This document shows positions 35,641 to 46,718 of a stretch of DNA of 64,000 nt, piece by piece; the first letter of the stretch is position 1; the number at the start of each line of letters is the position of its first letter. The stretch comes from Amyloporia xantha (taxonomy: Eukaryota; Basidiomycota; Agaricomycetes; Polyporales; Adustoporiaceae): contig JAYKKR010000002.1 of assembly GCA_036971615.1 (NCBI GenBank), positions 682,001-746,000 on the forward strand, read 5' to 3'. Under the pieces are notes generated by a model. The model saw only the letters and a list, made by a program, of their open reading frames with translations, had not been told where the DNA came from and did not search any database. The position numbers were made by a program, and so were the translations under genes.

Positions 35641-36871
35641 TCTCTGAGACTCCCTCGAAGCGCTCGTGCAATCATCGCGATCGAGCGGCGCTGTCACGCG
35701 GAAATGCAGACTCTGCAGAGCACCCACCACTTCGGCTAAGCGCCCGCTATTTGACCAATCAGAAGGGCTGGTAGGACCGAGGGGCGACCAGAGTAGTAAC
35801 AGTAACAGTCGTTCACTGTTACTATTCAGCGGTCTTATTCGGCAGATGTGGACCAGGGACCTTACTATATGAGGCAATCAGTCCGGCCACAGCGAAGGCA
35901 TCCCAGAAAGTCACGGCAGTCACGTGGAAAGCCTTGTATGAAGCCGGCCTGTCCCAATTATACGCCCTATCTCGTTAAATGCGCGAACGAGGCTTTAGCG
36001 TGCCCACCTGAGCGCGCCCGGTTCGGGGGACCCCCCGAGCGCAGCGAGGGAGGGGAGGGCGCGCGAATGGTGGGCCCTCTGAACGCGCCCGGCAAAATTC
36101 CTGCCCACCGCGGACCCTTACCATTTATAGAAAACACCGCGATCGGCAGTAACACTGAGGTGAGAGTTACTATTACTACTCTGGTATATACTCGGTAGGA
36201 CCTGGGACGCGACGCCCCATCAGGCTACCCCAGACCTCTTATTCGCGGTGGCGGGGTTCGGCATAAAAGGTCTGGGTACGAGACTATCACAGGTATGTCT
36301 GTAGATTGTGGTAGAGGACGAGTGACGAATGTGGAAGGTGGATAGAGAAGAATGCGGGCGTGCTGCCCGACTATGTAGCCGCCACACTGAGAACGAAACG
36401 CGTCCCCGTCCGTATTCTGTCATAGGATGCTCCTGCGCACAGAGTGCAGTAGCGCGCAAATGGGCCAGTGGACCGACGCGCACGATAGGCGGTGCGTAGA
36501 GAATCCATCGTCACTGCGAGCCGTTAACGCACTCTCGTCCCAATCGTGAATACGTGCCGTCGCATCGAGTAGCCGGGGAAGACGTGTTGCGGATGCGCAC
36601 GCGTGGACCGTTCGGCGCCGTGTCTGAGACCATTCCGCGTGATGCCGCGCAGTGGGGATTAGTGGACGACGGACGGTTCGAAGTGCGGCATGGGTGTTCC
36701 GCTGAAGATCAAAAGGGGACGCCATGCACAGACGAAAGTCCTGCGCGGGGAAAGTCGAGGTCCGTGTGCGAGGTCAGAAGATCTCGCGCCGGACAGATGG
36801 GACGTGTAGATTTTTTGAAATGTATTTTGTTTTACACAGCTTACTCGTTTTACGATGTAGCAAGAGGCCTT

Positions 36872-36904
36872 GCGATGCGACGCGATGCGACGCGATGCGA
36901 TGCG
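36872..36904. repeat. Short tandem repeat, unit GCGATGCGAC
   Basis: About three copies of a 10-bp unit, the last one varying (gcgatgcgat). No gene overlaps it convincingly. Confidence 0.75.
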
Positions 36905-37774
36905 TCTGCATTGCGGCTCAGGTGGGCCTACAAGTGATCAGATTGACGGAGAATTAGCGGCACAACTCACCGGATTACAGCGTGTACGTTTGCTGCTGCG
37001 CTACACGGAACTGTGGGGCTGTTTGGGCGTGGCTGTCTGGACAAGCTGATGAGGTGTTCAGCGCAGAATGTCCCGAGCACTGTATGGCACCGCATGATGT
37101 TCACTTAAAGCCGTGTTTATAGTAGAACGAACCGATCGTCTCTGGATGCTAACGAGAAGGTGAGCGAGGGAATCTAGAGGACAGCAATGGGAATACGCAC
37201 AAGGAGCCGCGAAGCGTACACGGAGGGCAGCGGAGAGAAAACACAGATGCAAGCCATGAATGCCGATCAGCGACACGTCAGTACGATCGGTAGAATCTGG
37301 ATCTCCGATACGAAGCGTAGCACATGTGCAAAGAAAGCATTCACATCCATCCAATATATACAGCTTTCGTTTGCTCTAAATCTGTGCTCAACATACAACC
37401 AGACGTACTGTACTTCAAAATCAGAAAACGAGAACGCAAACAGGACGCAGAATGCATGAGCGTGACATAGAGAGTAAGTAGGCGAGGGGGTGGATGGGCG
37501 GAGGAGACGGACGGCACGAGAGACCACCATTCCGTGCTCTGCATCGGAAGTCTGGCCAGATTAGGGAGGGAGTATAGGGGAATGGGTGATTACTTGTCAG
37601 GCCACGTGGAAGAGCGATGAAGAGAGGCAAGAGAAAAGAGCAACGAGGACATGGAAAACGAGAGTGTCGAGTGTGTCGCAAATACCAGTTGAAACGAAAG
37701 CATCACAGTCCGTACCGTTTGGCCTCGCACGCGAGCGCGCGTCGATAGTGTGCAGACATCGCCACTTCACATCT

Positions 37775-39557
37775 TCAAATCTCCAGCGGCTCGTGAGAAC
37801 GCGCCTCGAACCCGCTGCGCGTCTGACTCTCGCGTCTCTCCCTCCTAGACTCAAAACCGCCGTTGCCAGGTCCGCGCGGCTGCCTGACCACACCGGTGGG
37901 ACTGTCCATACCGCCGCCGCCACCGCCACCAACCACATTGGCCGGGAGACTGGGCACGGGGGGGATCCCATTCCCGAACCCGCCGCCGTTGGCGAACAGC
38001 GACGCAAAGCCGCCCGGGGAGCGGCGCGACGGGGACGCGATGGTAGCATAGCCCTCGCGGATGTTGCCGTTTGACGCGCGCGTGGTCAAGCGCGGTGCCT
38101 GCGACTGCAAGGACTTCATGTCCGGCATGGACTTCTTGACGCGCAGGGAGTTGGGCATCTGCGGCGACGTAGGGGAGAGGTAAGAGGACGGCGCGCGCGT
38201 CAGCGTCTGTCGAGGTCCCGGGCCCTGTTGCTGATGGAATCGAGATCAGTATTAATTAGACCGCACTTCTGAATGGAAAGCGTACTGCGTTAGGATCGAT
38301 GCGTGTCACAACCGCATACCTCTCTTCTCCTTCGCCGACGGAATAGTGGTAGACGCCAAGTTTCTGAGCAACGAGGTGCACGACGCGCCTCTGCTTTGGA
38401 GATAAAGTCCTAGAGAAGGCCAGCTCGTCCCGCATGCGGTCATCCTTAAACAAAAGAATTCGTGAATATATCTCCAAGGTCGACGGATCGTTCAAATCAA
38501 GTTCGGTCGACGGCGACTTCAAGCCGCTCGGCGTCGCAGGCGGCAAGGGAGGCAAGGGTGGCGTCGTCACGTTGAACGGCGTGGGCATCGGCGACTGCTG
38601 TGCCGGGGAGAACAATGGTTGTTGGTTCTGGTACACACTCGAGGACGAGAAAGACCGCTGGGGCGAGAACGGCGGGGGTGCGATCGGCCCAAACTCATCG
38701 TACGGCGTGCCGACCTGCGGATGCTGCATGGCCGCCTGCTCCTTCTCGAGCTGCATAGACTTCATGCGCCGGATGGCCTTCTCGCGCTCGATGCGCTCCT
38801 TCTCTCCCGCCTGCAGCACCTTCTTGTACTCGACGCGCAGCTTGCGGCCTTGCACGTCGAAGCCATTCAGTGCAGCCACGACCGCGTCTGCATCTGAGGA
38901 CTGACGAAAGTTGGCGAAGGCTAGGCCGCGGAACTGACCAGACTGGTCGAGGTGGTAGTTGAAAGCGTAAGGAGTCGGGATGGCCAGCGATGCCTGGGTT
39001 CCAAACTGAGACAACGCTGCGAAACAGCGTGCAGGAGACTACGTACGATAATGTCAAGCAGGGTCTCGCGTTTCACGTTGAACGGTATATTCTTGATCAC
39101 GATGGCCGTCGGGATTATCTCGTCGTCTGCTCCTAGGCTCGGTGTTCCAGGCGTAACCGGTGGCATGATCCCCACGGGGGGCGGAGATCCTCCAGATGAG
39201 GACAAGTCAGAATTGTTGTGCGGCGACAAGGACCGGCTGTCGCCCATGTTCGCGCCATTATCGAGCCATTGCTGGTGGCTATCAGTTATACTAACAGCAA
39301 AATACGTGGAAAGCGCGTACGGAAGGCAGCCCTCCACGCAACACGGGTCTGTTCTTAAGTGGAGATTGGCCTATCCCGCCAAGAGGGTTGTACTGAGATT
39401 GGGCGGGGATTGGTGGAGACGTTGAATAGTGATAAAGACTTTTGCCGTTGCCCCCGGTATTGCCCTCGTAATCGTAAGTATCATGAAGACGTTGCTGAGA
39501 GGGCTGGGAAGCCAGGGATAATGAGGCTATATCCGGGGTCGAAGACGAGCTTGTCAT
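37775..39557 (-). CDS. PIN4: PIN4-like RNA-binding protein with RRM and R3H domains
   Basis: Resembles PIN4/MDT1 of yeast and Cip1/Cip2 of fission yeast, RNA-binding proteins acting in stress, checkpoint and mRNA control. The N-terminus is Ser-rich (MTSSSSTPDIASLSLASQ). The RRM begins TAIVIKNIPFNVKRETLLDI and continues after a splice into ASLAIPTPYAFNYHLD. Its RNP1-like core is FRGLAFANFRQSSDADAVV, and VQGRKLRVEYKKVLQAGEKE follows. An R3H-like domain is at LAFSRTLSPKQRRVVHLVAQ. The tail is disordered with a run of seven glycines (VVGGGGGGGMD) and many Arg/Ser. Introns lie near 39300, 39000 and 38200. The stop TGA is at 37775-37777. The intergenic DNA on both sides carries related repeat copies. 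Confidence 0.88.
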
Positions 39558-39594
39558 TATGTCTGCAGATGGCGATGGTGATACAGAAAGTCGT

Positions 39595-39700
39595 TAAAGC
39601 ACTCGTTAGAATGAAATGTGAGCAGAGGACAATGCAGGAAGAGGAGAAGATGATCAGTGGAAAAAAGTCTACCAGCCTTACAAGGGTTTTGCATGCAAGG
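39595..39700. repeat. Dispersed repeat, copy 2
   Basis: The diverged partner of 35535-35640, in the same orientation, 4 kb away. The shared perfect block is gtgagcagaggacaatgcag. The two copies flank the PIN4-like gene. Confidence 0.65.
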
Positions 39701-40226
39701 GAAATATAGCTTATTCTATTCGTCTAGGCTAACTACTAGCTAATCATAATATATTCATCGTGTCCATTTCCGATGAATCCCATCTGTCTTTCAGAATGAT
39801 TCAAGCCGCCAAATGGTGACATTTCCAGTGCAACTCGGGAGTCCGCGCTGCTGTTATGCTATGTACATATATCTGTCGCGACTAACGTTGTTGTGCGTAG
39901 AAACCGCGATATACCATTAATATTACAGCCAAAGTTCATTTTCTCATCGGTACCGGCCATGGCTACAGCAGTCACATACCCTTGTGTCGTGATCGGATGC
40001 CATTGGCAGGGATACTTATATTAGGTGCACTGTATCTCCATGGTTAGGCTTGGGGCGCCGTGGGGTGGGAGCACCGGTCGAGAATCCCAAGTCTAGTACT
40101 GTTTCATACCGAAACTTATCCATGATCGAATCGCAGACAACGTCCGAGTGCTGTGCAAAAGATACATTGATAGTAAATCTACATCCAGTGATGGAATGTC
40201 ACTGGAATGTCCCACATGTACAGGGC

Positions 40227-41167
40227 CAGGACCCCCGAATATGAGGGAGGATGCCTCATGGCCTGTACGGACAAATTTGTCCGTTTCGGAGGCCTGAGGC
40301 GTGATTATTTCCGGACAAATCAGGGGGTCCGGGGTATATGGGTATGAGGAACTTGCCGGACAAATCCAACCAGACTATCGGGAGGTCTGATCCCTGTACG
40401 GACAGATGGCGGAGCGACCCATGCAGATATAACTAATGTAGCAGATGCATGTCCAATTTTTGCTAACATGACAGAGGTTCCCGGATAGCCTTGCACTCAG
40501 CCACAGTTAGCCTTGCCAAATTTGAGAAGGCTGCTCAATTCTGATGCTTAGAAAGCACTCACTGGCGTCACACTCTAGCTGCGTCTAGTCACTCGCTTGT
40601 TTATTCTGTGCAGACACGGCTGAATCCGAGCGCGCCACTTCAGCCACCCCAAATTACCCGCCGAGTGTAAGTGTTCCACATCTCTTAGCTCTAGCATGTC
40701 CCGCATACAGCTGTTCTTCGATCTATTTACCTTATTTGGGGGGATTCACATATTCCTCAATCCGATTCTTGCAACGCATTTGTGGGTCTCTCTCACACCT
40801 AACAGATGGAGAAACCCAGGCTGTTGATTGAGCAGTGCTGAAGACAGGCGAAGATAGTACTTATTCCTTGGTCCATCTTTCACCAGCACCTGAATTCGGC
40901 GATTTCTGGACGCCTGGTCCCGCGGTCCGGACAAATTGGCAGTCGTGGAGCCCTGATCCCAGCCCTGCTAAACAGCCCGGACAAATTGACGGCTGGCGTA
41001 GGCATGAGCCCAAACATACCCAAATCCCGGATAATTTCAGCAAAAACAGCCGAAAGCCTGATTTTTTCCGGACATTTTGGCCAAATTCTTCGTAAGCGCC
41101 TGTGGACATTTTGGCCATATTTTGGGCCGTCGGGATCAGGCATTCCCTCCTATATTCAGGGGTCCTG
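40227..41167. mobile_element. DNA-transposon remnant or MITE with CAGGACCCC terminal inverted repeats
   Basis: The left end, CAGGACCCCCGAATATGAGG followed by gaggatgcctcat, is matched by the reverse complement of the right end, CAGGACCCCTGAATATAGGA followed by ggaatgcctgat. The inverted repeats run about 33 bp with a few changes. The ends share an internal sub-repeat, cggacaaat, present at least five times (about 40273, 40313, 40360, 40928, 40978), and further tccggaca-type pieces. No transposase frame is left. No target duplication could be recognised. The family is unassigned. Confidence 0.65.
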
Positions 41168-41504
41168 CGGCACCGCAGCGGCGCAGTACGATTTTTCCAT
41201 GCAAAGACCGCCGCAGAAAGTCATGCGCTGCGGGGAATGGCAGTGTCATGTTATGGCATCTCCCTCATCCGCTACGAGATCTGCGCAGTCTATTAGTATT
41301 TCAGCCGGAGGTCTTTCACGTCCAGGAGTAGTTCAGGAGCCACCAAGAGGAGCAACCACTCGTCATCAGGTGCCCGCTCTGGCACCGATCGTATAGGCCC
41401 GACCTAAATCACTTGTTTGACCTGTGAGCTATCTTTCAATCCACTGATTCAGCGCCGGCGTACTCATCGTGTTTCAGACGTATCCAGTACTGTACCATCG
41501 CACG

Positions 41505-44500
41505 ATGATCATGGACATAGACGACTTGCCTGCGCTACCATACCGACATATAAACCCCGGCATGCCACCCTCGGAAGGGCTCAAGCGCATATCAGCGCTT
41601 CTAAAGACTGCTAGAGGCAACGCAGACCTGCTCCATGAAGCACTCGTGAATGCAGAGGGTCCGAGGGATCTCAGAGGGGAGCTCATTCAGGTGCGTAGCC
41701 CGCCCGTCCCGAACGAAATCGTCGAGATATAACCGTTCCGCATGCAGGAGTTCCTCTCTCGATGCCTCAAGACACGCGAGATCGTGCAAGCACAGTTTCC
41801 ATGGCTAGCAGCTGAAGCCAGAAACGGCCGCAGTCGTGGTCCTAGTACGAGCTCGAGCTCAGACTCCGCTCGTTCGCTCAAGGAACTCGAATCCGTCGAT
41901 CAGGTATTACTTTCGGTTCTGCAGCTGTACGACGACTTGCTGCGCGCAGGAAGCAACACAGAGGCTCAGGAACGCGTTAAGAGTACGCACACAGTGCGTC
42001 GGCCTCCACGTCCCTCAACAGTAGAGTCCCTCATTGACGATAGTATAGATTCGCATGTTGACAGCGACCTCTGGTACGGGCTCACCATCGTTGAATGGTG
42101 TATATCAGCCGCCGCAGTCACCACCACCTTTACCATTCTCCCACGGGGAGAAGATGAGCAAACTGTTCGCGGTGTGCCAGACCGGGCGCGGGAATGCCGA
42201 GCTCCTCCGTGACGCTCTCGCCAATGCGCAGCTCGCAGAACCCAACCAGGCGCTCGTACAGGTGCGTCGACCCGGCACCCACACGGTGTTGCGATGCTAT
42301 GTATGACCTTCCCAGGAGTTTCTGAAGAGCTGCCGTGACTCGCAAGCAGAGATATTTAACCATCTACAATGGGCAGACGCCGAAGCCGCCAAGTCACGAC
42401 GCTCTGCTCATAACTCGATGCAGACGAGGGAGGAGCAGCTCCTCGAAAGCCTGCTGGCGACCGACGACGCACTCACGGTAGTTTTGAAGATGTACGATGA
42501 ATATCAGCGTGACGTCATTTCAGTCATGGAGGCAAGCCAGCAGCTGGGTGCTACTTCCACGTCCACAGAGCCCGATACTCCTGCGAGACTGTTTGCCATG
42601 TCTCGCACCGCGAGAGGTAATGCGGAGCTCTTGCATGATGCCCTCTACCACGCGCATCCTGGTGACTTAGACGGTGAAATTATTCAGGTAAAGTCCTATG
42701 TTCGACTGCTACAGATTGATCTAGGAGGATGTTGATGAGGGTGGACTATTGCAGGAATTCTATGGCAAATGCCAGAAGTCGCAAGAGGAGATCATGGCCA
42801 AAATCCCATGGGCAACGGCTGAAGCGGGAGAGGACTTACTTGGCGAGCTCCTCGGATCAAATGAGGAGCTGAATAAGGCTCTGAAGCTGTATGACGACGT
42901 GAAGCATGGCAGACCCGCTGTTTCAGTCCCGAATAGTCAGATGTCTGGCCACGTTGTACGTAGTGCCATTATTTGCTGTCACGTAAGATACCAATCCAGG
43001 GATCCCAATCTGGTTCAGACTGAAGAACGCACCAGTACAAGTATGTCAGATCAAGGTGAGCCTAGCGTATCAGCGTGATCTTGATCTTCGGGATGCTCGA
43101 TGTTCAGCACAGCATTGTTTACAGGGCGATTTGAGGGCAGCTCATCTCAAGGCTCAAAACAACGTATGAATGGATTACCACCGTTCACACCTCAAGATAG
43201 AGCGAAGTTTACGAGGATATTCCTCTCGAGCGGCCCAGAAGGCGGGATCCTGACCGGTACGTCTTGCAGATGCATACCTGTGTTAGTAGGCATTTATACC
43301 GACCCCATCTTACAGGCGAGCAAGCACGAGATATATTGCTGAAGTCCAAACTGCCGCCAGAGACTCTGTTAAAGATATGGTGGATACCACTCATCTATAT
43401 GGGCTTTACGTGACCGCTGAGATCGCAAATGCTCCAGGGATCTCGCGGACATCAGGCGCCGGGGAATCCTCGATGTTGCCGACTTCATGATCGCGATGTA
43501 CCTTGTACAAGCCTGTATGACAGGACAACTACGCTCTATCCCGGACTCTTTACCACCAGAACTTTACGGCGAGGTCGGCGGCAAGCCCCTACCCAGCGTC
43601 CCACAAGATAGTCTCGCCCCGAGCATGACCGGTGTTAGCGATCCCAGTACAGTACAGCAGCCGAGTGTGCGATCTGCCACAGCGCAAACGTCTTCTACTG
43701 CATCAGCAGCGCGATCGCACGTGGATCGAATCTTCAATACCCTTGATCCACAAGGAACAGGGCGCGCCCAGGGTTATATTGTTACTTCGTTCATGTTGAA
43801 GACGGGCCTATCAATGGAGGTCTTCAGTAAGATATGGTAGAGATGTGTTTGCCTCACCATTGGGTGCACGGTCTGATGTTATGTGTTACCGTCTAGGGAT
43901 ACAGTCGACATCGGACAAAAGGGTTATTTGACGCGGGACGAGTTTGCGCGGGCGATGAAGTTGGTCGATTCGAGTAGGGGTGACAAGAAGTTGCCAGCAG
44001 CACCGCCTTCACCATCTGCACCGCAAATTAATGTAACTCGTAGTGGGGCTCGTGCTACCAATGGATTGCATCCCGACCGTGGTACAGAACCTTCGGTAAG
44101 ATATAAACTCTGCTTATACCTGTTCAGTATTAGTGAACAAGTTCACAGCTCATCGACCTAGAAGATCAAGGTCTCGCCTCCAGTCAGTCTGCAAACTCGA
44201 CAATACTGCCATCTACCGCCCCTAGCACACCGTTGGCAAATCGGTCACAATATGTGCAATCTACTCCCCGCAGCACATCTCCCACAACGACTGGTACTCA
44301 ATCTGTACAGGCGAATCCGACTGGCTCCCCGTACCCTGGCTCACCCTTTGGTCTCAGGTCTTTTATGCCATCTGCGTCAGGATCATCCTATTTTCCTGCT
44401 GTGCCAGAACAGCAGCAAGCGGTTGGAATACAGCCCATCAATCCTGTGGAAAAGACACGCTTCGACGCGTTTTTCGATATGCTCGACAAGCAGAAAAGGG

Positions 44501-44950
44501 GTTATATCGAAGGCAAGGATGCTGTCCCGTTCTTTGCAACATCCAAGCTCCCAGATCAACAAATGGCGAGCATTTGGTACGTACAACCTGCCTGACCACA
44601 ACGTTCCTCTCGAATCCCCTTTAGTCTTTATCATAAGTTCTACACCGTTCTAACAGAATATAACTTGCTATAGGGACCTTGCTGACGCGAATCACGACGG
44701 CCGTCTTGCGAAGGACGAGTTCGCTGTTGCCATGCATCTTATTCTGGAGAAATTGCGAGGCAAAGAGATTCCTGCAGCCCTTCCACCTTTCCTTTCACCG
44801 CCTTTCACTCGATCACATGAACCTCCTGATTTACCTCCTCGAAGAGACATCGTACCCGCTGCCAGTCCACCACCTAGTTTTACGGATGAAGCTACGCGCT
44901 CCGATACGCCGCCCCCGCCATACGAGGCCGTCGGCAGCGAACAATCATAA
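41505..44950 (+). CDS. Protein with three tandem GAT-like repeats followed by three EH domains
   Basis: After splicing, the N-terminal half has three copies of a GAT-like unit. Helix 1 reads [36 protein letters not shown] and [18 protein letters not shown]. Each then has EFLSRC / EFLKSC / EFYGKC and ends in [10 protein letters not shown] / [10 protein letters not shown] / [10 protein letters not shown]. An intron interrupts every copy right after the (I/V)Q that precedes EF. GAT domains (GGA, TOM1, LSB5) bind ubiquitin and Arf. The C-terminal half has EH-like domains near 43180-43560 ([16 protein letters not shown]), 43710-43980 ([16 protein letters not shown]) and 44440-44790 ([18 protein letters not shown]). 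They resemble EH2 and EH3 of the EDE1 gene in this window, and the middle one is degenerate. A Pro-rich tail ends [13 protein letters not shown]. The likely role is endocytic or endosomal sorting of ubiquitinated cargo; this is inference. Confidence 0.85.
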
Positions 44951-45595
44951 CGATCGTCTTCATGCGATCGACTTTACTGTGAAACCACCATTATTGTTTA
45001 TGTACGTACGATATTATTTTATTGCGCGGAGAATTTGTCTGTCAGATCTTCAATGTCTTTTTTTAACACTGTACTAGCAAACCCGCATTATATGCGTGCA
45101 CACTTGTTCTCCGGACACTCCACTTCCATATATACATCCTGTATTCACGCTGTGCAGGAAATGAGACCTTGAATCGATCACTTAATTGTAACATTGGAGG
45201 TAGAGCAGTAGTAGAAACAAATTAAGTGGAGCTTGCCCGAGCGCCTCCGCATTATGATCCATGATAACACCATCCACTGCACGTTTAGAACTGAGTATTG
45301 CTTAGTGTGTTGTGCTAGTGCGAGACAAGAGCCTTCGAATGCACTCTCATGGGTCGAATAGGCTCGCGAGAGGCCGACAAACACTCCGAGCAGCCTATCG
45401 CGAAGTAAGGCTAGTCAGAACTCAGAAGTCGTCAGCCCCCCAAAGTCCGGATAGCAACATGGAGATTCGAGGACTAGCATTACGATGGTGAAGGGAACTC
45501 TCTACTTAAACACAGGAGCGCGATGGATTATACAAATGCTGGATGCACAGAACAAAGTCCGATCCGCCGTATAAGCGTTTCATGGAGGGGTCGAC
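44951..45595. other. Intergenic region between convergent genes
   Basis: 3' flanks of the GAT-EH gene and of MBF1. No gene or clear repeat is visible; short minus-strand frames have no similarity. Confidence 0.4.
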
Positions 45596-46346
45596 CTACG
45601 GTCCCTTCGGCCCCCCCAGCTTCTTTCCAATGTCCGCGCCTAGAAAGAATACCAGAGTGAGTCAATTATCCCAATCCGAATGAATATAATAAACATACCG
45701 CGAAGCTTGACCCCGAGGGTGCGCTCGAGCTTTGCGAGGATCTGCGGATTCGGGATGGCCTTGCCAGCCTCGTAGTCCTGGATGATAGACGGCTTCTCGT
45801 TGACCTTCTGCGCCAGGTCCTTCTGCGAGAACTGTTTCTCCATGCGGGCTGTTTGGATGGCCTGGGCATCGAATCCATCAGAGCCTGCGTCATGCCAACA
45901 GTGAGAGTAGACACACCTTCCCGACGGAAGGCGGGATCTTCGGTGGTGGCGCGACTTCGTTTTCACGGTCGAGCTTGGCTATCCGCTGGTGGTCGGTGCC
46001 TGGTGCGGATAGGACGGCGATGAGGCGAAGACAGACAGTGACATTGACGGCGGACGTACCTTGGTGGGCCTTGTTCGTCCCAGCTGTCACCTTCTTGTCT
46101 GTTGCCACGACAGCACCAGTTCGCCGAGCCTGCAACCTCCGTCAGCCCTTGTCCAACCGTGAAAGACAACGGCCAAACGTACAGCTAGAAAGAACAGGTC
46201 GTATCAGTCAGCATCGTGGACTCAGAACGAAAATCCACCGCTCGATCCTGCTCACCATTCAGATCTGAAGTGTTCCTGGTGACTTTCGGGGCCTTAGCCT
46301 TGAAGCCAATGACGGTCTTGCTGTCCCAGTCGAGGTTGTTGCTCAT
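45596..46346 (-). CDS. MBF1: Multiprotein-bridging factor 1 (MBF1)
   Basis: A transcriptional coactivator linking bZIP activators to TBP, also acting at stalled ribosomes. It starts [20 protein letters not shown], continues [20 protein letters not shown], then [14 protein letters not shown] and [19 protein letters not shown]. The Cro/C1-type helix-turn-helix follows: [20 protein letters not shown] and [19 protein letters not shown]. It ends [13 protein letters not shown] with TAG at 45596-45598. The Ala-Ala of LNAARR can only be made if the dinucleotide CT at 46183-46184 is spliced in as an exon between two ordinary introns (46255-46185, 71 nt, and 46182-46130, 53 nt). The other splice joins are conventional. 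This is a highly conserved gene, so its identity is firm. Confidence 0.95.
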
Positions 46347-46718
46347 GATTTCTATGTTCTAGCAATCTAGCAGTGCGACGCTAAGGGTATGTAGGAAGAG
46401 AGTGTGAGTAATGCGGAGAAACGGCAGTGCAGGTGGCTTACGTCTTATATATCGGGCGCGCTCGTTGCAGGTCACGCCTGAGTCATTACGTGCCGGTTCA
46501 CTCATATACCTTCCGCGACGTGTACAATGTTGGCCCCATGCTCCGACCCGGCTGCGAGAACAGAGTCATTGAGAAATGCGATCCAATGCTGGAGGATTAT
46601 GATTGAGTTATAGTACGTAGATTGTGCGTGCGTAACATCTATGTGGTCTAGGTAACAAACCACCCCGCCTATTCCCGGGTCCCGGAAAGTGCTAGGCTGC
46701 TTGAATTTGAATCATCGG
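46347..46718. promoter_or_regulatory. MBF1 promoter / MET8 3' flank
   Basis: 372 bp upstream of MBF1. Contains a TATA-like tatata at about 46446 and mixed-composition DNA; no gene. Confidence 0.4.

Larger units (their letters stand above)
34711..37774. other. 3-kb intergenic region with short repeats
   Basis: No supported gene. Contains a GGTA microsatellite, a cluster of CCAGTGG-type motifs, a diverged dispersed repeat copy (35535-35640), a GC-rich palindromic patch around 36010-36110 and a 10-bp tandem repeat at 36872-36904, each listed separately. The duplicated 12-mer agggctcaaggc occurs near 34973 and 35047. Confidence 0.45.
39558..41504. other. Intergenic region with a dispersed repeat copy and a transposon remnant
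   Basis: No supported gene. Holds repeat copy 2 (39595-39700) and the 941-bp terminal-inverted-repeat element (40227-41167). Confidence 0.5.
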
